From Bryobacterales bacterium (lineage in GTDB: Bacteria; Acidobacteriota; Terriglobia; Bryobacterales; Bryobacteraceae): 61,690 nucleotides of DNA. Under the pieces are notes generated by a model. That model saw only the letters and a list, made by a program, of their open reading frames with translations, had not been told where the DNA came from and searched no databases. The first letter of the stretch is position 1; each line of letters opens with the position of its first letter. The stretch is from assembly GCA_003163855.1 (NCBI GenBank), contig PLRJ01000194.1, positions 17,505-79,194 on the forward strand, given 5' to 3'. Shown piece by piece: positions 42,342-52,385 of the stretch. The translations under genes were made by a program, and so were the position numbers.

Positions 42342-43708
42342 CGGAAGGCCTCGGAAAATACTTCAAACTGCTTCCGAAAGAAATCGGTCGCCGTCAGTTG
42401 CGGATCGAGGCCTTTCACCGCTTCATCAATGCCGTCCTGCAAATACTTCGCCTCAGTCCAGTTCTCTGCCTGGTGCGCAATCGCGATTCCTTGCTGGTAC
42501 TCGCGAAGAGCCTTCGCATATTGATGATGATCAAGCAGTACGTGATTGCCGTCCACCCGGTAGCTGACCGCTACACACATCTCATCGCCTGAACTCAAGC
42601 ACCAATCCCGTGCCCGCATGAGCGGAATCGCCGCAGCGTCATTTTCCAAGTCTTGCATGCGTAGTCCGCCTTCCAAAAGCAACATCCTCCCCAGCGAGTA
42701 AGTAGCGTTCAAGGCCGCCGCTTTTCGCTCCCCTCGCAATATCACCTCAATCGCTTCCTTATTCTTTCCTTGATAGCCCAACCATAACGCCTCCAGCCGA
42801 TCCAATTCCGGATTGCCCGCTGCCTCGGGCAACTGGCGCGCCAAGCGAATGACGTCTCCCGCCGAGGTGTCCCCCACGTTTCGCCTGACCAATTCGATAA
42901 GCAGCGCCAAATCCCTCGGCCGGCTCTTCAACATTTCCTGTAGCCGCTGCACCGCGCCCGGACGATCGCCGTCAAGCGCATGCACCTCCAGCGCTACTTC
43001 GGGGCTGTAAATGCCTTGCAGAGCCGATAGCTCCTGCGCACGATCAATCTCCAGGCGCGCGTTCTTGATGCGACCAAGATACTCAAACACCCGCGCCCGA
43101 GCCACATGCACATCCGCGCTATTGGGATCAATCGCCAAAGCCTGGTCCAACAGTGCGAGCGCCCCGAACTCATCCCCTATTAACCGACGTGCGTTCGCCT
43201 GCGCCACCAGGGTTGACGCCTTCACCGGCCTGGCTGATCCAACCACATACCGCCAACCTGCCGCCGCCAGCAATACCACCGCGAATCCCAAAACCGCGTA
43301 GGGAGCTACCGCCCTGACCCACCCGCGAGGATTTCCCTTCGTGACCTCAAGTGGAGCTGCTTCAATGGTGTCCTCAAACCCGGCGAACACCGGAACATAC
43401 CCACCCTTGGGAATCTCAATCCGAGGCCCGCTCTCCGCAGCCGACTCATAAAATTCCCGCAGCTTATGCCGTAGCCGGATCGCCTCCGCCCGCACAATGC
43501 CATCCACCTTGGGATCAAAATCCCCGGGCCGTCCATAAACCTGAAGCGCGATATTTCGTTCGGTGACTGACCCCGCATCGCCCTCAATCACTCGCGTTAC
43601 GACAAACGAGAGAAACGCACCCAGCTTCTTCGACCTGGCAAATCCAGGCGAAGCCAAGATGTCATTTAGATGCCGGTGAACCGCGTTCCCGTTCGGTTGA
43701 CCACTCAT
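42338..43708 (-). CDS. Membrane regulator: N-terminal winged-helix-like domain, one membrane helix, TPR repeats
   Basis: The 456-residue protein begins with the ~110-residue domain common in Acidobacteriota (LNDILASPGFARSKKLGAFL ... VDGIVRAEAIRLRHKLREFY ... IEIPKGGYVPVF), a predicted DNA-binding winged helix. One membrane helix follows (about 135-155, VAPYAVLGFAVVLLAAAGW), then tetratricopeptide-like repeats (about 165-440, for example LLDQALAIDPNSADVHVARA). I start at ATG 43708, whose codon shares CATG with the divergent frame; the longer frame to 43879 has no homology. It is divergent from the large surface protein gene and may control it, ToxR-like. Confidence 0.82.
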   Translation of the reverse strand: MSGQPNGNAVHRHLNDILASPGFARSKKLGAFLSFVVTRVIEGDAGSVTERNIALQVYGRPGDFDPKVDGIVRAEAIRLRHKLREFYESAAESGPRIEIPKGGYVPVFAGFEDTIEAAPLEVTKGNPRGWVRAVAPYAVLGFAVVLLAAAGWRYVVGSARPVKASTLVAQANARRLIGDEFGALALLDQALAIDPNSADVHVARARVFEYLGRIKNARLEIDRAQELSALQGIYSPEVALEVHALDGDRPGAVQRLQEMLKSRPRDLALLIELVRRNVGDTSAGDVIRLARQLPEAAGNPELDRLEALWLGYQGKNKEAIEVILRGERKAAALNATYSLGRMLLLEGGLRMQDLENDAAAIPLMRARDWCLSSGDEMCVAVSYRVDGNHVLLDHHQYAKALREYQQGIAIAHQAENWTEAKYLQDGIDEAVKGLDPQLTATDFFRKQFEVFSEAFR

Positions 43709-43847
43709 GCCGAGTCCTGAGTCATTAGTAAACCACGGTTCGGGCGAAAAACATGTGACGATTTCGAAAAAAGCGACGTTAATAACGCTGTTATTCACTT
43801 TTGGAGTGCGCCTGCGGGCCCTTACAGTAGCCCACGAGGAACCTGCA

Positions 43848-46800
43848 TTGACTTCATCTTTCTCCAGGCCCATGTGCACGCTGGTCTTCTTATCCGCCTT
43901 CTTGATCGCTTCTGCGGATCTCAGTGCGCAGACTTACAACGTCACCAAAGTGGTATCGACTTCCACTCCGTATCCAGATGGAGGCTACTGGAGTCTCTAC
44001 GAACTGCAACCACCCTCCATAGACGGCGGAAAAGTTTATTTTTCTCAGAGTGGGCCTTCGAACACGATCAGCGCCATTTGGAGCCAGGATCTAACTACTG
44101 GGCAACAAACTAAGTTGCTCTCCACCAGTGACGCCGCGCCCGGCGGTGTCGGAAACTTCACAGACCTCGGAGCCTACACCAGCACTCCCCTCATTCGCAA
44201 CGGCTTGATGACCATACTGACTACGGATCAATCCACCGCCGTTTATCCTCTGGGCTGGTATACGTTTCAGCCGGGCAGCGGCAATGCCCCTAACCTTGTG
44301 TTGAACTACAACAATACGCCAGGGTTCGGCAGCCCGGGTAACGGCGCTCCAACAGGGCGGTCCACCGACGGCACGCATGTTTCGCTTACATACGGCAGCA
44401 ATCCTAGTGTCTACACCGCCAACGCCGACGGTTCCGGCCTGCTGAACCCTTACCAGGGAGTGCAGTTCCAAGACCCGAGCGGTTGCCATCTCTTCCCTTT
44501 TGCTTATTGGGCCGGAGCCTCGGTCTCCGGCAACAACGTGGCCTTCCGGGCGAACAGCGAGGGCGACGGCGTGGAAGACTTATATGTCAAACCAATCACC
44601 GGTCTTCCTCCCACCGACCAACCTACCTGTTTCGGGCAGTACGACGAAATTCCCGTCATCGGCCCCACCACCCTGCTGCCCGGAGACCCTAACACATCCG
44701 ATGTAGCCAACGCGATCGCATCTACAAATTTCATCTTGGACGGAAATACTTTGTACTACATCATCGCCGACAAAAACGCTGCCCCCTTCCTGAATGGCGC
44801 TTACTATGGCTGCGTAATGGAGTCGGTCGTTGATGGCAGTCCGCCAAAAAAAATCGTCTGCAGCAATGACAGCCTGCCAGGCCTTGCCAATGCTCCGTTT
44901 GTATTCAACGGCATCTCAGAGAGTAACGGCGCTGTTGCTTTTGTTGCGACCGGGGTCAATGGCAGCCCCACCGGCCTCTATATCTACCAGAATGGCAACA
45001 TCACCAAAGTGGCTGCCAGCGGCGACGTGGTGGACGGATACACCATCAGTTCCAGCCTGGCAACCACCATCAGCATCTCGAACACAGCCCTTGAAAATGG
45101 CGTCATCGCCTTTTGGGCGCGCGCCAGCACCGACGAGTACATCGACTTCGTGGCGCAACCCGCTCCCGCAGCCCCCATTACGCTACTCAATCAGACCGGC
45201 TGGATACTCCCGGAAACCATCACCCCCGTCTCCTCCTTCGGTTCTCTCCAGAACCAGTTTCTGATTCCCGATGACGGCACGGGATACGTCTACTCAGTCC
45301 CAGTTGCCGGAGGACCATCAAGCAATTTCGCAACCCTCGGCACCCCTTCCAGCTATTTCAACGGCGAGGGCAGCGGCGGCGCGTCGGGCGGAGTTGTGAT
45401 CAATTCCGGCCTGTTTGCCGGTAATTACTTTGCCGCAGGTTACAACTACACAAATACCGATCCTGCCAACGCCGTCTATTCGGGAGCGCTCTTCACCGTT
45501 TCGCCTTCGGGCGCTTCCAACATCGTCTATCAGGCGCCGGGCACCGCAACTACCGCTCCTGGCGGAGAATTCGGCACTCCGATTGTTGCGCCCTCTGCGT
45601 TCGGGCAAATTGGCGGCGAAATACTCGTTCCCCAGTTAATATCCAACGCTATTCAGTTGGTAACGCCCACATCGGCAACGTCCGCCTCCCTGTCACCATT
45701 TACCACGTTACCCATCGCGCCTTTCGGCTTGCTCTTTGCTCCCGCGGGATTCGGCACGGTCGGTGGCGACTTGCTTGTTAGCGGTTACGATTCGGGAACT
45801 ATTCTCTCGGTCAACTCGGCTGGCACAGCAACCACCTTCGCCACTTCAACTCTGGCGCCAGGCCAAGTCGGACTTCGCGAGATGGCCATCGCACCCGCCG
45901 GATTCGGAACCTATGGCGGCGACCTGTTTGCCAGCGTCGGGGCAAGTACGGGGGGCGGCGGCATCAATGGCGCCGTCGATGTCTTCAACCCCCAGGGCGA
46001 GTTGGTTGCAGTGCTGACTCAGCCCACGGTAGGAGTTAACTTCGATCCGCGCGGCCTCTACTTCGCTAACGCTAGCCAGCTGTATATTTCCAATTCGAAT
46101 CAGGGCCTGGTGGTGGCGACACCAGCGGCGTTTACAACGGCGGCATCCATGACTTTGGAGAACCTGCTGCAGACCTATACCGGCTCGCCCGCATTCCCGG
46201 TAACTGTTACCACCAATCCGGCTGGCTTGTCCGTGGCTGTCACCTATAGCAGTTCCACCTACCCATCAAGTACTACGCCACCCACCTCCGCAGGCTCTTA
46301 TACAGTCACGGCCGTAATCACCGCCACCGGTTACACCGGCATCGCCACCGCCACTCTAGGCATCGAGAAAGCCAGCGCCAGCATAACCCTCGGCAACCTG
46401 GCGCAAACCTATACAGGCTCTCCAGCTACCGCGGTCACCGCGACTACCACGCCCGCCGGGCTGACGGTCGCCATCACTTATAGCAGCGCCACTTACTCAT
46501 CGAGCGCCACACCGCCCACTGCGGCCGGTTCTTACACAGTAAGCGCCACCGTAAACAATGCCAACTACACCGGCGGCACCACCGGGACGCTCGTCATCTC
46601 GCCCGCTCCTCCCACATCGCCCGTCACCTACCTCGGTCTCGACTCAACCACGCAAGGCCAATGGACCGGCAAATACGGCAGCGATGGCTATCAAATCGCC
46701 AACGGTGCAACCAGCCTCCCGGCCTACGCCACCGTCAGTTTCACCGGCAATTCGCTCTACACCTGGGCCCCGCAAACCACCGACCCGCGCGCCCTGCAAA

Positions 46801-48707
46801 CCGCGCCGAGTTCCACCACCGGCATCGCCTCCAGTTACTACGCCAACCCCAGCTTCAACATCAATCTGAACCTCACCGACGGCAACAGCCATCGCGTCGC
46901 GCTCTATCTGCTCGATTGGGACACCACCGCGCGCAACGAAACCATCTCCATCCTCGACGCCACCACCCACGCCGTCCTTGACTCGGAGTCTTTCAGCGGC
47001 TTTCACAATGGCCAATGGGCGGCCTGGAATATCAAAGGCAACGTCATCATCCAGGTGAAGAACAACATGGCCTACGGAAACGCCACCATCAGCGGCATCT
47101 TCTTCGGTCCCGCCACCTCAACAACGCCGCCGGTCGGTCCTCCCAGCCCGTCTTCGGCGACTTACAACGGTCTCGACGCCACCACTCAAGGCGCCTGGAC
47201 CGGCAAGTACGGCGGCGACGGCTATCAAATCGCCAACGGCGCAACCAAGCTGCCCGCTTACGCCACGGTCAGCTTTACCGGCGGCGCCACTTACACCTGG
47301 GCCGCTCAAACCACTGACCCGCGCGCTTTGCAAACCGCCTCCGGCGCATCCACCGGCATCGCTTCCACTTACTACGCCAACGCCAGTTTCGACATCAACC
47401 TGAACCTGACTGATTCCAACAGTCACGTGGTCGCACTCTACCTGCTCGATTTCGACACCACCGCACGCGCCGAAACCATCACCATCTACGACGCCGCAAC
47501 CAACACCATCCTCGATAGCGAATCGTTCTCCGGCTTCCACAACGGCCAATGGGCGGTTTGGACCATCAAAGGAGACGTGATTATCCAGGTCACCAGCAAC
47601 AACTCCAGCGCCGCTGTCGTCAGTGGCCTCTTCTTCGGTCCGGCGGGCTCAGGAACTCCGCCGCCGCCAACCCCTCCCACCAACGCGTCCGCCAGTTACG
47701 TCGGTACCGATGCCACCACGGATGGAACCTGGACCGGCCATTACGGCGGCGATGGGTATCAGATCGCCAACGGCGCCTCAAGCCTTCCCGCTTACGCCAC
47801 CGTCTCGTTAACCGGTGAATCAACTTATACCTGGGCCGCTAACACAACTGACCCGCGCGCCCTGCAAACCGCATCCGGTGCGTCCACAAGCATTGCGTCC
47901 ACTTACTACGCCAGCACCACCTTCAACATCAACGTGAATCTTACGGACGGCAACAGCCACACCGTCGCACTCTATCTGCTCGACTTCGACACCACCGCCC
48001 GGGCCGAGACCATCAAAATCCTCGACGCCTCTTCCAATACCGTTCTGGATAGCGAATCGTTCACCGGCTTCCATAACGGCCAATGGGCCGTCTGGACCAT
48101 CAAAGGAAATGTGATCATCCAAATCACCAGCAACAACGCAAGCACAGCGGCCGTCAGCGGCATGTTCTTCGGACCTGCCGGCGCTGTCACCCCGCCCTCG
48201 CCGCCCAGCAACCCCTCCAGCGCCACTTACAGCGGCCTCGATACAACCACCGAAGGTCAGTGGACCGGCAAATTCGGCAACGACGGCTACCAGATTGCCA
48301 ACGGCCCCGTCAGTCTTCCCACGTACGCGACACTCACTCTCACCGGTGACTCCACCTACACCTGGGCGACCCAAACCACCGATCCGCGTGCCCTGCAGCT
48401 CTCGCCCGGTTCGGCCACCGGCATCGCGTCCACTTACTACGCGAGTTCCAGCTTCAACCTGAACCTCAACCTAGCCGACGGCAACACCCACAAGGTATCG
48501 CTCTACCTGCTCGATTGGGACACCACCAGCCGCGCCGAGACCATTAAAATTCTCGACGCCGTCACCAACACCGTTCTGGACACCGAATCGTTCACCGGCT
48601 TCCACACCGGCCAATGGGCCACCTGGCAAATAAAAGGGAACGTGATCATCCAGATCCAAACAACTACCTACGCCAACGCCACTCTCAGCGGCATCTTCTT
48701 CAACTAG
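43848..48707 (+). CDS. Large secreted/surface protein with MBG-like and four tandem jelly-roll-like repeats
   Basis: The product is 1619 residues from TTG 43848 (GAGGA 8 nt upstream), giving a signal peptide with an Arg in its n-region and cleavage near LSAQ. The frame is open from ATG 43707, and ATG 43872 is another option. Residues about 25-760 look like a beta-propeller of secreted proteins (for example APAGFGTYGGDLFASVGAST). Two 78-residue MBG-type repeats start at codons 46152 and 46386, then four ~178-residue units follow to the end. There is no visible sortase motif or PEP-CTERM, and the protein ends in IFFN. It is probably an adhesin or polysaccharide-binding protein on the cell surface. 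Confidence 0.85.
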   Translation: MTSSFSRPMCTLVFLSAFLIASADLSAQTYNVTKVVSTSTPYPDGGYWSLYELQPPSIDGGKVYFSQSGPSNTISAIWSQDLTTGQQTKLLSTSDAAPGGVGNFTDLGAYTSTPLIRNGLMTILTTDQSTAVYPLGWYTFQPGSGNAPNLVLNYNNTPGFGSPGNGAPTGRSTDGTHVSLTYGSNPSVYTANADGSGLLNPYQGVQFQDPSGCHLFPFAYWAGASVSGNNVAFRANSEGDGVEDLYVKPITGLPPTDQPTCFGQYDEIPVIGPTTLLPGDPNTSDVANAIASTNFILDGNTLYYIIADKNAAPFLNGAYYGCVMESVVDGSPPKKIVCSNDSLPGLANAPFVFNGISESNGAVAFVATGVNGSPTGLYIYQNGNITKVAASGDVVDGYTISSSLATTISISNTALENGVIAFWARASTDEYIDFVAQPAPAAPITLLNQTGWILPETITPVSSFGSLQNQFLIPDDGTGYVYSVPVAGGPSSNFATLGTPSSYFNGEGSGGASGGVVINSGLFAGNYFAAGYNYTNTDPANAVYSGALFTVSPSGASNIVYQAPGTATTAPGGEFGTPIVAPSAFGQIGGEILVPQLISNAIQLVTPTSATSASLSPFTTLPIAPFGLLFAPAGFGTVGGDLLVSGYDSGTILSVNSAGTATTFATSTLAPGQVGLREMAIAPAGFGTYGGDLFASVGASTGGGGINGAVDVFNPQGELVAVLTQPTVGVNFDPRGLYFANASQLYISNSNQGLVVATPAAFTTAASMTLENLLQTYTGSPAFPVTVTTNPAGLSVAVTYSSSTYPSSTTPPTSAGSYTVTAVITATGYTGIATATLGIEKASASITLGNLAQTYTGSPATAVTATTTPAGLTVAITYSSATYSSSATPPTAAGSYTVSATVNNANYTGGTTGTLVISPAPPTSPVTYLGLDSTTQGQWTGKYGSDGYQIANGATSLPAYATVSFTGNSLYTWAPQTTDPRALQTAPSSTTGIASSYYANPSFNINLNLTDGNSHRVALYLLDWDTTARNETISILDATTHAVLDSESFSGFHNGQWAAWNIKGNVIIQVKNNMAYGNATISGIFFGPATSTTPPVGPPSPSSATYNGLDATTQGAWTGKYGGDGYQIANGATKLPAYATVSFTGGATYTWAAQTTDPRALQTASGASTGIASTYYANASFDINLNLTDSNSHVVALYLLDFDTTARAETITIYDAATNTILDSESFSGFHNGQWAVWTIKGDVIIQVTSNNSSAAVVSGLFFGPAGSGTPPPPTPPTNASASYVGTDATTDGTWTGHYGGDGYQIANGASSLPAYATVSLTGESTYTWAANTTDPRALQTASGASTSIASTYYASTTFNINVNLTDGNSHTVALYLLDFDTTARAETIKILDASSNTVLDSESFTGFHNGQWAVWTIKGNVIIQITSNNASTAAVSGMFFGPAGAVTPPSPPSNPSSATYSGLDTTTEGQWTGKFGNDGYQIANGPVSLPTYATLTLTGDSTYTWATQTTDPRALQLSPGSATGIASTYYASSSFNLNLNLADGNTHKVSLYLLDWDTTSRAETIKILDAVTNTVLDTESFTGFHTGQWATWQIKGNVIIQIQTTTYANATLSGIFFN
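46629..48704 (+). repeat. Four tandem DNA/protein repeats of about 534 bp in the surface protein gene
   Basis: Units start at about 46629, 47163, 47697 and 48228 (periods 534, 534, 531 bp). Each begins with a YxGLD/YVGTD motif, then WTGKYGxDGYQIANG, LPAYATVS, TDPRALQT, SYYA/TYYA, LYLLDxDTTxRxETI, ESFxGFHNGQWA, and ends in GxFFGPA plus a Pro-rich linker; the last unit ends in GIFFN. Protein identity between units is high and DNA similarity is still obvious, so the array is recent or kept alike by recombination, and copy number may vary between strains. Confidence 0.9.
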
Positions 48708-48804
48708 AAAAAAGGGGGGCATCGTAACGCAATCCGCGCGAAACGCAGTATCTGATAGAACTGGTGCGAACTAAAGCACCCGTTTAACTACCAGGAGCGT
48801 AACG

Positions 48805-49701
48805 ATGCCTTTCGATCCAATCCTCGCGGCGAAGCAAGCGAACTTCGTGAACTTTGCCTACAACATGTTCGCCGCCGAACCTAACAGCCTAAGGCCGCCT
48901 GTTGACCCAGGTCTTGGCGCGGCGGGCTATGACCTCCTCTCTTACCTGACCGCCCACGATTTACAGGACGTTAAGTTCTACGGTTATTTAGCCGCGGAGA
49001 CAGCCTCTCCCGGCAATCTTGTTGTGGCAATCCGCGGAACCGAAACAGCGGCGGAGTGGCTCCTGGATTTCGATGCTCTGCCGCTTCCTTATCTCGGCAA
49101 AGGCATGGTGGCGGGTGGCTTCCGCGCCATCGCCCAGTCCTTTCAATTCATGCAACCGGACGGCACAGTAATCGGCGACCTTCCCACCACTCTTGCCGCC
49201 CGGAACGCCGCCACTCCCATCACCAGCGTCACCGTTCTCGGCCACAGCCTTGGAGCGGCTCTGGCCACGCTTGCTGCCGCGCAAATTGCTTTCTCAAGCT
49301 CCCCCACCGGCGGATTGTTAGAACTACAGACCTACGCCTCGCCGCGCGTCGGCCTGCTCGACTTTATGACATCGTTCAATCACGCTGTCCCAACCACGTT
49401 TCGCATCTGGAACACGCTGGATATCGTCCCGCAGGTGCCTACGTTCCCTTACATCCACGTCGGCCAGAGCGAAGAGCTGAAGCAGACCCAAGCGCAGCTT
49501 CAACACCTGAAAGTCAATCCCGCCTGCGAACATCATTTGACCACTTACCAGTGGTTGCTAGATGCGGCAGACTTCCAAGTGAATGCGGATTGCGTGATGG
49601 CCGCCCCCCTCGCTGCGCATGCCATAGGTGGAGCCGCTGCTGTACCCGAAACTACTTTGGGCGCTGCCGCGCTTGCCACCGCGATGCACCAGGTTCCCTA
49701 G
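48805..49701 (+). CDS. Class 3 lipase family protein
   Basis: The 298-residue alpha/beta hydrolase has the lipase_3 pattern: VAIRGTETAAEWLLDFDALP (oxyanion region), nucleophile Ser in TVLGHSLGAALATLAA, Asp in IWNTLDIVPQVP and a His in CEHHLTTYQWLLD. No signal peptide is visible. AGGAG lies 7 nt before ATG 48805. It is the only gene between the surface protein gene and the convergent acylphosphatase gene, and overlaps the end of the latter by 4 bp. Confidence 0.88.
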   Translation: MPFDPILAAKQANFVNFAYNMFAAEPNSLRPPVDPGLGAAGYDLLSYLTAHDLQDVKFYGYLAAETASPGNLVVAIRGTETAAEWLLDFDALPLPYLGKGMVAGGFRAIAQSFQFMQPDGTVIGDLPTTLAARNAATPITSVTVLGHSLGAALATLAAAQIAFSSSPTGGLLELQTYASPRVGLLDFMTSFNHAVPTTFRIWNTLDIVPQVPTFPYIHVGQSEELKQTQAQLQHLKVNPACEHHLTTYQWLLDAADFQVNADCVMAAPLAAHAIGGAAAVPETTLGAAALATAMHQVP

Positions 49702-49973
49702 CGAACACTGAAATCGGCGAGGCGTTGCGGCGCGTCCTCCAGTTCCTCTACTCCCCGCACCCGCGCCATCTGCGGGCCGACATGCAATGCGGCTCCCAAC
49801 TCCCGCAAAGCCGGCTCACCGCCAGCCGCATACACTTCCACCCGGCCATCATCTAAATTGCGGGTCCATCCGGTCAGTCCCAGGCTGCGGGCTTTTCTCT
49901 GCACAAAATAGCGAAAGCCCACGCCTTGCACTATTCCGCTAACGAACCATTTCTTTGCCGCTTCGTGGCGCAT
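49698..49973 (-). CDS. acyP: Acylphosphatase
   Basis: The 91-residue enzyme hydrolyses acyl-phosphates. It has the signature [16 protein letters not shown] with the catalytic Arg, and the catalytic Asn in [16 protein letters not shown] start at ATG 49973, which fits the family length; ATG 49994 would add 7 residues. The frame goes on further upstream only as antisense of hemB. Confidence 0.9.
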   Translation of the reverse strand: MRHEAAKKWFVSGIVQGVGFRYFVQRKARSLGLTGWTRNLDDGRVEVYAAGGEPALRELGAALHVGPQMARVRGVEELEDAPQRLADFSVR

Positions 49974-50022
49974 ACCGACATTGTTTAGAACCATCAGCCG
50001 ATTTGTCAAACTGGAGACAGTC

Positions 50023-50994
50023 ATGCCGTTTCCCGCCCATCGCCCTCGCCGCCTTCGTTCGTCGGAATCTATTCGCAATCTGGTACGGGAGACCCAACTG
50101 GCGCCCTCGCAATTTATTCTTCCTTTGTTCGTCTGCCCGGGCGAAGGTGTGCGCAAAGAAATTAGCTCCATGCCGGGCAACGCGCAGCTCTCCATCGACA
50201 ACCTGGTGAAAGAGGCCCAAGCCTGTGTCTCGCTGGGAATTGGCGGAGTCATTCTATTCGGTATCCCCGCAGCAAAGGATGAACAGGCATCCGGCGCTTA
50301 CGCAGCAGACGGCATTACCCAGCAAGCACTGCGCGCCTTGAAACGCGAATTTCCCAAGCTGCTGCTGATCACCGACGTCTGCAACTGCGAATACACAAGC
50401 CACGGCCATTGCGGCTTCGTTAAAGATGGCGAAGTTGATAACGACGCCACGCTCGGCTGGCTGACGAAAACCGCTGTCTCCCACGCCGAAGCCGGCGCCG
50501 ATATCGTTGCGCCCAGCGACATGATGGATGGCCGTGTCGCCGCCATACGAAAGGGTTTGGACACAGCCGGCTATCTGAACACGCCCATCCTCTCCTATGC
50601 GGCGAAATACTCTTCCGTCTTTTATGGTCCTTTTCGCGAGGCAGCCGAATCCGCGCCCCAGTTCGGCGACCGCCGCAGCTATCAAATGGATCCCGCGAAT
50701 GCCCGTGAAGCTATGCGCGAAATAGCACTGGACCTGGAAGAAGGCGCCGACATGATCATGGTGAAGCCCGCCATGCCTTATCTCGACATCATCAAACAGG
50801 CGTCACAACGCTTCGATGTGCCGTTAGGCGCCTATCAGGTGAGCGGCGAGTTCAGCATGATCATGGCCGCCGCGCAGAACGGCTGGCTTGACCTGAACCG
50901 CACGATAATTGAGTCGCTAACCAGCATTCGACGCGCCGGCGCCGGCTTTGTCTTGACGTACTTCGCCAAAACCGCCGCCGAACTGCTCGCTTGA
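50023..50994 (+). CDS. hemB: Delta-aminolevulinic acid dehydratase (porphobilinogen synthase)
   Basis: The 323-residue enzyme condenses two 5-aminolevulinate molecules in haem/B12 synthesis. It shows the zinc-binding cysteines in [14 protein letters not shown], the two Schiff-base lysines in SYAAKYSS and [10 protein letters not shown], and [13 protein letters not shown] 50023 is preceded by GGAG with a 6-nt spacer; the longer frame starting at 49981 is less likely. The presence of the Cys triplet marks the Zn-dependent form. Divergent from acyP. Confidence 0.96.
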   Translation: MPFPAHRPRRLRSSESIRNLVRETQLAPSQFILPLFVCPGEGVRKEISSMPGNAQLSIDNLVKEAQACVSLGIGGVILFGIPAAKDEQASGAYAADGITQQALRALKREFPKLLLITDVCNCEYTSHGHCGFVKDGEVDNDATLGWLTKTAVSHAEAGADIVAPSDMMDGRVAAIRKGLDTAGYLNTPILSYAAKYSSVFYGPFREAAESAPQFGDRRSYQMDPANAREAMREIALDLEEGADMIMVKPAMPYLDIIKQASQRFDVPLGAYQVSGEFSMIMAAAQNGWLDLNRTIIESLTSIRRAGAGFVLTYFAKTAAELLA

Positions 50995-51015
50995 CAACTA
51001 AGTCGAGGACTGGCC

Positions 51016-51414
51016 ATGGAGCACCGTTATGGTCAAGCTACTCTAAATGACATGGTGAAAAACGTTTTGGGCGGCATTTTGCAGACGTGCTGCACAGATC
51101 CTCTAACAGGTTTTTATCGGGATGGGAAGTGCAATACCGGCCCGGACGATGTCGGTAAACATACGGTTTGCGTGTACGTCACGGATGAATTTCTGGAGCA
51201 CCAGGCGGCGCTTGGGAACGACTTGATTACGCCTCGTCCCGAGTTCGGCTTTCCTGGATTGAAAGCCGGCAATGCCTGGTGTGTGTGCATCGAGCGTTGG
51301 AAACAGTCTTATGACGCGGGTGTGGTAGGGCCGGTGCGCCTGGAAGCGACGCACGAAAAGGCGCTGGAAGTGGTCACGCTGGAGCAACTTTTCAAAGGGG
51401 CGCGAGTTACCTAG
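51016..51414 (+). CDS. DUF2237-family protein
   Basis: The 132-residue protein matches the DUF2237 pattern: NVLGGILQTCCTDPLTGFYR, then CNTGPDDVGKHTVCVYVTDE, then GNDLITP, FPGLKAGNAWCVCIERW, and EATHEKALEVVTLEQL. Conserved Cys residues suggest a metal or redox role, but no function is established that I know of. It begins 21 bp after hemB, in a likely operon. The end overlaps the convergent VWFA gene by 4 bp. Confidence 0.88.
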   Translation: MEHRYGQATLNDMVKNVLGGILQTCCTDPLTGFYRDGKCNTGPDDVGKHTVCVYVTDEFLEHQAALGNDLITPRPEFGFPGLKAGNAWCVCIERWKQSYDAGVVGPVRLEATHEKALEVVTLEQLFKGARVT

Positions 51415-52385
51415 GGCTCATAATACCCGGAGCGCGCGGCCATCTTCAAACCTGGATTCTGCGTACTTACCTTCACTGGATGAAAACGATGCACAGGGTC
51501 GTGCGGGGCTTGCGGATAAAAGCCAATCAGGTACTGCGTGCGAAGTTCTTTCAAAATGTCTGCAAAGGCGACATCAAGCTTTTCATAACTGGCAGGATAA
51601 AAGATGCGGCCGCCTGTTGATTCGGCCAGCGTCGCCAAGGCATGCTCACCACCCGTATTGCGGCCCGCGTCGGCGGTTATCGGGACCACTACAATCGGGT
51701 ACAACACAACATCGGCGCGCTGTGCCGCCGCCAAGGCGTCGTTGTAATGCTTGTAGCTGGTAGTGTCGCCGCCGTCGGTGACAATAACCATGACGTGCCG
51801 CCCGGACCTCTGCAGCAGCGTGTCGCTTCCCAGATAGATGGCGTCATAGAGCGATGTTCCGCCCTCTCCATGCAGTCCGTGTAGCGCACGTTCGGCACGG
51901 CGTTCGCTGCGTGAGAAATCAAGCTCCAGGCTAGTCCGCCAGTTAAAGCTGAACAATTCAAAGGCGTCCTCCGGATTTCCCGAGTTCAATAACGCTGGCA
52001 GGAAGCGCTGCACGCTCTCCACTTCCGAATGCAGATCCTTTTCCGTGCTGCCGCTGGTGTCTATGAGAATCGCAACGGAAAGGGGCAGGGAAGTATTGCG
52101 CTCGAACACCGCAATCTCCTGCGGTTCACCGCTATCAGTCACGCGAAAGTCCTGCCGGTTCAAAGTCGTTATCAATCTGCCCGCGCTGTCGCGAACGCTT
52201 ACTAACAGGCGCACCAGGTTCACTTTGATGGTGAAGTTGGGCGCATCAGGCGTCGGTTCAATGGGCCTAGGCTCCGCCGGCTTGAACTGGGCCACCACTA
52301 AAGTAGCCGAAACCAGCGCAGTGCCAATCAGGAGCAGCAGGCTAAAGCGGCGCACGCAACGACGAGGTTGCCAGTAACTTTTCAT
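51411..52385 (-). CDS. Secreted VWFA-domain protein (acidobacterial type)
   Basis: The 324-residue protein has a membrane/signal segment at about residues 10-32 and then a short beta domain (NFTIKVNLVRLLVSVRDSAG). The VWA domain has the metal-ion site DTSGST, a conserved Thr (GEGGTSLYDAI) and Asp (VIVTDGGDTTS). The C-terminal YLIGFYPQAPHDPVHRFHPV and RSGYYEP end is typical of a VWFA-related family frequent in Acidobacteriota. It probably mediates protein binding outside the cytoplasm. I start at ATG 52385, which lies inside the 3' end of the moaD-moaE fusion (44-bp overlap). Confidence 0.85.
   Translation of the reverse strand: MKSYWQPRRCVRRFSLLLLIGTALVSATLVVAQFKPAEPRPIEPTPDAPNFTIKVNLVRLLVSVRDSAGRLITTLNRQDFRVTDSGEPQEIAVFERNTSLPLSVAILIDTSGSTEKDLHSEVESVQRFLPALLNSGNPEDAFELFSFNWRTSLELDFSRSERRAERALHGLHGEGGTSLYDAIYLGSDTLLQRSGRHVMVIVTDGGDTTSYKHYNDALAAAQRADVVLYPIVVVPITADAGRNTGGEHALATLAESTGGRIFYPASYEKLDVAFADILKELRTQYLIGFYPQAPHDPVHRFHPVKVSTQNPGLKMAARSGYYEP

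Noticed and set aside
46629..48704. Reverse-strand long frames inside the repeat array
   Set aside because: They are shadow frames of GC-rich repetitive coding sequence (Gly/Val/Arg-rich), repeating with the same period as the real gene.
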